Below, in pieces: positions 54,301 to 57,597 of a stretch of DNA of 57,597 bases. Position 1 is the stretch's first letter; every line of letters starts with the position of its first letter. The DNA comes from Porphyromonas endodontalis ATCC 35406. Its GTDB lineage: Bacteria; Bacteroidota; Bacteroidia; Bacteroidales; Porphyromonadaceae. Location of the stretch: positions 1 through 57,597 of the forward strand of contig NZ_ACNN01000032.1 in assembly GCF_000174815.1 (NCBI RefSeq). The letters run 5' to 3'. The notes below the pieces were generated by a model. It ran no database searches. It worked only from the letters and a program-made list of their open reading frames with translations, and was not told where the DNA came from. The translations under genes were made by a program, and so were the position numbers.

Positions 54301-55534
54301 CGGAAGTTTCTATCGTAGAGAGCATCTTATATCCCTCCCTATTTCGTAGAGCATCGAACCGATAGCGGCGTTTCTCCTTGCTTATAAGCAGAAAGCCCTT
54401 ATCGTCCCGAGTGAAGAGCAGGCCTTCCTTGCGACTGACGAAACGCTCTCCCTCGGCAACCAGGGGTACAATCGTTTCCCGCCCATCCCACAGACGCACG
54501 GAGGCGAAGCCATCCCCCATATCGCACAGCCCCATGTTATAGTTATGGTGCCAGTTGTATCCTAGAGGTCCATCTACCTCGGCATCACTGTAATAGGTTC
54601 TTTCCCAAACGAAAGGAAGGGGCCCCGGGAGTTCGACATCTCGGTTCGTGGAATAGACACGTCCTGTAACAGCATCAACGGGTTCGCCAAAAAGGCGGCA
54701 CTTGACAGGCTGGAGTATCTTTCCCAACTTGGGGTGCTTGGTCTTAATACCGTCGATCAAATCCTGAAACTTGTCCCCGAGCTTGCCCCAGAGCTTACCC
54801 ATACCTTTCAACCCCAATTTCATGGTCAGTTGGAAAAGGTCAATAGTGGGGGGACCGCCCACAAGCACGGGCTTCCCTACGGAAGTGATAACCAGCAACA
54901 CAGAAGTAGGAGCCATGAGAGACACCTTTTTGGCGGCCTTGTTCACTCTGAAAGGAGCAGGGACTCCGACCAAATTACAAGACAATGCAGGATGGAACAG
55001 CGTGCTGCAAGGACCTCCATCCATCAATACAGTGCTGCTTCCCATAAACATCTCCGAGCTCGCCATCGGCTTAACGATGGGAAAAGGTACATGCGCAATA
55101 ATTCCCGGAAGATGTTGGATACCCGTACCGGCATTGGCAATCCACCTACCATGAACCTGTACAGAGGGCTTCATGCCATTAACAATCGCCGTGCAGATTG
55201 ACGCGAGACTCGTTGGTGGTGTTTCGCCCAAAGGAACGGGGGGAGGTGGTGGAAGAACCGTAGAGATGGCACTCATGATAGCCCCCATAATATCGAAAAC
55301 CATACCGACATGAGGCACCGGCAGAAGAGGGGAGGGGGGAAAGATTGTTTCATGAAAATCCACTCCTATTGCCAAATCGAAATACTTGGCAACGGGCATG
55401 CCCGGCATAGACGGCAGCACGCGTGCAAGATCCCGCTGGAGATGATCTAGTTTATCCTTGGCCTCTCCAAACAACTCTCCGAATCCTTTGCGGAACACAG
55501 GAGCCGTCAAAATCTTATCCAATACCTCTACCAT
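51371..55534 (-). CDS. Rhs-family T6SS effector: PAAR-like + YD repeats + GHH nuclease tail
   Basis: 1387 residues, minus strand. The N-terminal region contains FDLAIGVDFHETIFPPSPLL and, near 168-185, a PAAR-like metal-binding segment (VLMDGGPCSTLFHPALSCNL) that would cap VgrG. DUF6531 follows (FGEPVDAVTGRVYSTNRDVE, near 280), then over 20 YD/Rhs repeats (YEYDEQGNLLNVTTPQGATH type) forming the Rhs cocoon to about residue 1240. The core ends with DPISIAG (about 1252) and DPFGL (about 1272); the first DPxG has Ser instead of Gly. The tail THGHHSDPKFMGGDPKQSLT and DHIDLHRDMNTYLE is a GHH-type HNH/Endo VII nuclease. The gene follows vgrG and a TPR-like gene, and its immunity gene overlaps its stop. 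Confidence 0.9.
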   Translation of the reverse strand: MVEVLDKILTAPVFRKGFGELFGEAKDKLDHLQRDLARVLPSMPGMPVAKYFDLAIGVDFHETIFPPSPLLPVPHVGMVFDIMGAIMSAISTVLPPPPPVPLGETPPTSLASICTAIVNGMKPSVQVHGRWIANAGTGIQHLPGIIAHVPFPIVKPMASSEMFMGSSTVLMDGGPCSTLFHPALSCNLVGVPAPFRVNKAAKKVSLMAPTSVLLVITSVGKPVLVGGPPTIDLFQLTMKLGLKGMGKLWGKLGDKFQDLIDGIKTKHPKLGKILQPVKCRLFGEPVDAVTGRVYSTNRDVELPGPLPFVWERTYYSDAEVDGPLGYNWHHNYNMGLCDMGDGFASVRLWDGRETIVPLVAEGERFVSRKEGLLFTRDDKGFLLISKEKRRYRFDALRNREGYKMLSTIETSDGFSIRLSYSIGGALRTITDSIGREIKVDTDSKGRVLELRTIFDGKEKSLIRYTYDDAGNMVETRDMQGAEKHFRYDGHLLVQLTNQTGQNFYWEYEGKGDDARCVHTWGDGGVLEHHTEYLPGHTLTRNSLGFTSQYFYDERNLIYKIIDEAGGVTLQEYNEYEELIVTVNPEGGSRKYTYNDLGDVTCIENENGESTRYEYDEQGNLLNVTTPQGATHVWEYDEQDRVIKRSYPNGNTRSYEYQGQDLSKITDERGNVFLFDYDSKRRPIQLTYPNGTYRGWLYDAFGHLSEERDPRGNRTLYRSDEVGNLLWMREADGNEHRFTYDTSGNLVHAKDRLREVRWRYGSLGTLLSRTQNGRTVRFEYDTELQLTGIANEGGELYRFALNGCGDVVDEWGFDGLHRHYERDGAGRVSKVLRPDERWSTYEYDGVGHIVSEQHSDGSASAYKYNKDGLLVAAFNDATRIALVRGRDGRVLQETQGERTVESHYDAYGNRIRLCSDLGADVALQYDKEGQLSGMQASDWSVAIGRDKSGLEMQRELSGGVSVTTDRDMLGREVRRDILSGGLEQSRMRYYWGMGNHLHRKVNELTGETILFDYDPWDNLFKADYREGSQVETIYKAPDAIGNLFHTPDRKDRKYGKGGRLLEDKKFSYHYDGEGNLVLKQRLRPDETLAPLWQEGDWAYEWQGNGMLRRVKRPDGETVEFEYDPLGRRISKTYKGKTIRWVWDGNVPLHEWTEESDVTTWLFEEGTFVPTAKIVGDKSYSIITDYLGTPTHAFDSHGAKVWERNLDIYGKIRTGDSTLVPFLFQGQYFDEEIDLCYNRFRYYDPSTGTYISQDPISIAGRLNVYAYVHDSNSWIDPFGLSGTHGHHSDPKFMGGDPKQSLTNIKTEDHIDLHRDMNTYLETKTKVVNGESVSMRPKRGNSGRIIRQNFTRQERLDALAEFYTKNKKKYPQASADFFAQHPQLQKTGCK

Positions 55535-55573
55535 AATATGCTCTTTGTCTGAGATGATTCGTCCATCTTAAGA

Positions 55574-56926
55574 CTAAAATCCTGCACGTGAAGTTGGAAC
55601 TGACTTGTCATTCTTTTTCGTAGCATCTTTCAGCACTTTCTCCCAGTCATCGCCCAGCCATTCCTCCAATTGTCCTTGCAAAATTTTCATATCAGAGGAA
55701 GGACGAACAGAGGCACACAAGAGTAATGCCATATGTGCAGCGTGCAAAAAGGTAGATTGTCGCCGCACCTCTAGATCCAAATAAGCTCCCGACGCCAACG
55801 CTAGGAGCATATGCTCGAAAGCAGTCTGCTTCTCCCCTTTTTCGTAGTAAAGATGTCCCAATAAACGCCTCGCCTCCATCAGATAATAGGCATCACCCTG
55901 CTTGGAAGCCTTATCTGCTAAAGCCTCGTATACAAGAAGAGCTTGAGAGTATTCTCTTTCACCGTATAATATGGCTCCTTTTAGCAACATACAAGATTTC
56001 CATACAGGATAGCCTGTTGGGTCATTGTTATCCATCGCTTTGGAGGCTTTATCCAAAGCTTCATCTGTATAGGCAGCACTCTTGCGAGTATTCCGAATAG
56101 CAAAATAGGCTTGTGCAGCAATCAACAATCCGGAAATCAAGGATGACGCAGTACCGATCTCTTCCGTAATTGATAGTAGTTTCTTTACTTCACGGGGAGT
56201 TTGGTTGTTCAGCTTTTGGGTAGTAGAGTCCATCACTGCAATAATTTGCCTTCTAAAACGAGCATCGACATCAATGGTATCATTATCGCTTCCCCCCTTT
56301 TTCATTTCATTGCTGATAGCTTCTGCCATATTGAGCTTGGGATGAAGATATACACATACATCCGACTCTCTAACACGAATTTTCCTATCTGCAGCTAAAT
56401 CCAATGTCACTAGACGCAAGCCATTGGGGATATCGTCAATGACCTTTTCAAACCATTCTGAAATGTTGTCTTTGCTATACGCTGAAATGGGGAAATAAAG
56501 ACAAAAATGCGTCTTGGACGTGATCCTATTGATACTTTGCCTGAATCGAAGCAATTCACTCCACAGAGTTTCTGCTGTATGGGGCAAATCAACCCTCGGA
56601 ACAAAGAGGTCTGTTAGAAAATGATTCTCATACAAAGCCTGATGGATATCCATTTTAGGATTAGGAGAAGGGGTAAACCAAGATAGGAACTCTGTCCACA
56701 ATTCTTCCTCAAAGATGGCAGAATCTCCGTTATAAGAGCTATCGAATCGAAAAAAGAGATCATCAAACTTTCCGATGGGCGATTGCTCAATGTCCATAAA
56801 CTTGGTGATAATATCGACATCAGGATAATCCGCTACCCAAACAGCCAATTTCCACGAAGGGAGGGCATCTATTTTCCTCCATTCTTCATGTAACTTATTA
56901 TACTCTTGGGCAATTGAAGCCTCCAT
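55574..56926 (-). CDS. TPR-like protein, probable Rhs/VgrG adaptor
   Basis: 450 residues, cytoplasmic, no signal. The first 200 residues (WKLAVWVADYPDVDIITKFM, then LFVPRVDLPHTAETLWSELL) match no family I know. The second half holds tetratricopeptide-like helices from about 290 (AAQAYFAIRNTRKSAAYTDE, LLKGAILYGEREYSQALLVY, LMEARRLLGHLYYEKGEKQT, AFEHMLLALASGAYLDLEVR). It sits 6 nt after vgrG and 39 nt before rhs, the place of effector chaperones such as EagR or DUF4123 proteins in other T6SS; its sequence resembles neither. A loading adaptor for the Rhs effector is the natural inference. Confidence 0.7.
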   Translation of the reverse strand: MEASIAQEYNKLHEEWRKIDALPSWKLAVWVADYPDVDIITKFMDIEQSPIGKFDDLFFRFDSSYNGDSAIFEEELWTEFLSWFTPSPNPKMDIHQALYENHFLTDLFVPRVDLPHTAETLWSELLRFRQSINRITSKTHFCLYFPISAYSKDNISEWFEKVIDDIPNGLRLVTLDLAADRKIRVRESDVCVYLHPKLNMAEAISNEMKKGGSDNDTIDVDARFRRQIIAVMDSTTQKLNNQTPREVKKLLSITEEIGTASSLISGLLIAAQAYFAIRNTRKSAAYTDEALDKASKAMDNNDPTGYPVWKSCMLLKGAILYGEREYSQALLVYEALADKASKQGDAYYLMEARRLLGHLYYEKGEKQTAFEHMLLALASGAYLDLEVRRQSTFLHAAHMALLLCASVRPSSDMKILQGQLEEWLGDDWEKVLKDATKKNDKSVPTSRAGF

Positions 56927-56932
56927 AGTTCC

Positions 56933-57597
56933 TTATGAATTGATTTTTACAAGACCTCCTGTAATGGTTGCATCCATATCACCATTGATAGATACATTGC
57001 TCCCACTTACAGAAGTTTTTCGGCCTTGGATTTGGACCTCACTACTTCCTGAAGTTATGACTTTTGTTCCGCTAACAGCTGCAATACCCTCTTCTTTCGC
57101 CAATTGGAATCCGGCTGAGCCACTACCTGCCGAGATAAATTCAGAACCGGAGATTGCGATCTTTGCTGCATCTATTGCGATTTTATCTTCTTCCAAAACG
57201 AGAGAGGATTTTCCATTTGAAATAGCGATTGTCTTTGATGAAACTATCGTTATCATATCCTTGCCATCCACAACAATGAGATTCTCTCCTGTTTTGTCTT
57301 TTATCGTAATCCCCCCTCCATCATTTAATTCAATGGTGTGACCACTCTTGCTACTGAGACTTTTGACATTATTGCCCGTTCCCCCTCCAGTTCCTGCCTT
57401 CCCATGGAAAAGACTTCCCATCACGAAGGGGCGGTGTGGATCACCGTGCTCGAAGCCGACCATCACCTGGTCGCCGACTTCGGGTATTGTCACCAAGCCC
57501 CGATTACTGGAGACCTGGTCACTGCTCCCGGCATCCGGTGTCTGCACCCTTAACCAATTGGTCGTAAGGCTGAGAGGCTTCTGCCAGTAGAACTGCA
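56933..57597 (-). CDS. VgrG (TssI) spike protein, partial (C-terminal part)
   Basis: The frame is open through the right edge (base 57597), so the N-terminal gp27-like domains lie outside. The visible part starts in the gp5 OB-fold (WQKPLSLTTNWLRVQTPDAG, GLVTIPEVGDQVMVGFEHGD, PHRPFVMGSLFHGKAGTGGG) and passes into the beta-helix tip with repeated SKSGHTIELNDGGGITIKD-type strands, ending ISINGDMDATITGG-like repeats and GLVKINS. An ATG at 57547 inside the frame is not the real start. VgrG forms the tip of the type VI secretion needle and carries PAAR/Rhs effectors. The next gene begins 6 nt later. Confidence 0.9.
   Translation of the reverse strand, partial: QFYWQKPLSLTTNWLRVQTPDAGSSDQVSSNRGLVTIPEVGDQVMVGFEHGDPHRPFVMGSLFHGKAGTGGGTGNNVKSLSSKSGHTIELNDGGGITIKDKTGENLIVVDGKDMITIVSSKTIAISNGKSSLVLEEDKIAIDAAKIAISGSEFISAGSGSAGFQLAKEEGIAAVSGTKVITSGSSEVQIQGRKTSVSGSNVSINGDMDATITGGLVKINS

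Noticed and set aside
1-57597. tRNA, rRNA, CRISPR array or prophage structure
   Set aside because: No tRNA cloverleaf, rRNA segment, regular short repeats or phage structural/lysis genes were seen; the only mobile element trace is the IS30 remnant.

Overview
The window looks like a chromosomal segment of an oral-type Bacteroidota, most likely Porphyromonas or a close relative. Support comes from four large surface proteins with type IX secretion (T9SS) C-terminal sorting domains, Bacteroidota promoters (TTG/TTTG about 20 bp upstream of TAnnTTTG), DUF4296, DUF4294 and DUF2023 genes, and wbpB/wbpD/wbpE-type genes for the kind of diacetamido-uronic acid used in the A-LPS that anchors T9SS cargo. 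The genus is an inference and was not checked against a database.

Layout. 1-810 is a decayed DUF262 gene running off the left edge. 1112-11415 (minus) holds four T9SS cargo proteins: a cleaved-adhesin/FnIII protein, a GLUG-like protein, an Omp28/thioredoxin-like protein and an InlB-like repeat protein. Each is followed by its own stem-loop. 11925-41182 is mostly housekeeping: a FabK/nitronate monooxygenase-like enzyme; MATE-mutS2-rseP and a lipoprotein on the minus strand; then ileS-lspA-DUF4296-nuclease/phosphatase-wbpE-wbpD-wbpB on the plus strand; rnhB and sufS on the minus strand; and a membrane-anchored DnaQ-like exonuclease, fba, a frameshifted membrane-bound nucleotide-sugar dehydratase, an OPT transporter, pepT, a divergent 6-phosphogluconolactonase homologue, flavodoxin-DUF2023 and DUF4294 on the plus strand.

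41283-45578 is an AT-richer accessory stretch: DJ-1/PfpI, a stand-alone DnaB-type RecA core, a lipoprotein, VOC and DUF4180 proteins, unknown small genes, and a 96-bp duplicated sequence flanking the helicase-lipoprotein pair.

45761-57597 is a polymorphic-toxin island. On the minus strand it reads VgrG (cut by the right edge), a 450-residue TPR-like protein, and a 1387-residue PAAR-like/Rhs effector ending in a GHH-type HNH nuclease, whose stop codon overlaps a two-CXXC immunity candidate. Downstream lie displaced Rhs tails with their own immunity genes: a frameshifted DNA/RNA non-specific endonuclease with an NTF2-like immunity protein, an Imm26-like remnant, a GIY-YIG/URI-like tail with an unknown immunity protein, an HNH tail with a SUKH-like immunity protein, and a last Rhs scar abutting a truncated IS30 element. 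Almost identical Rhs core segments in these cassettes could allow tail swapping by recombination. This island is the most interesting system in the window. No tRNA, rRNA or CRISPR array was seen.
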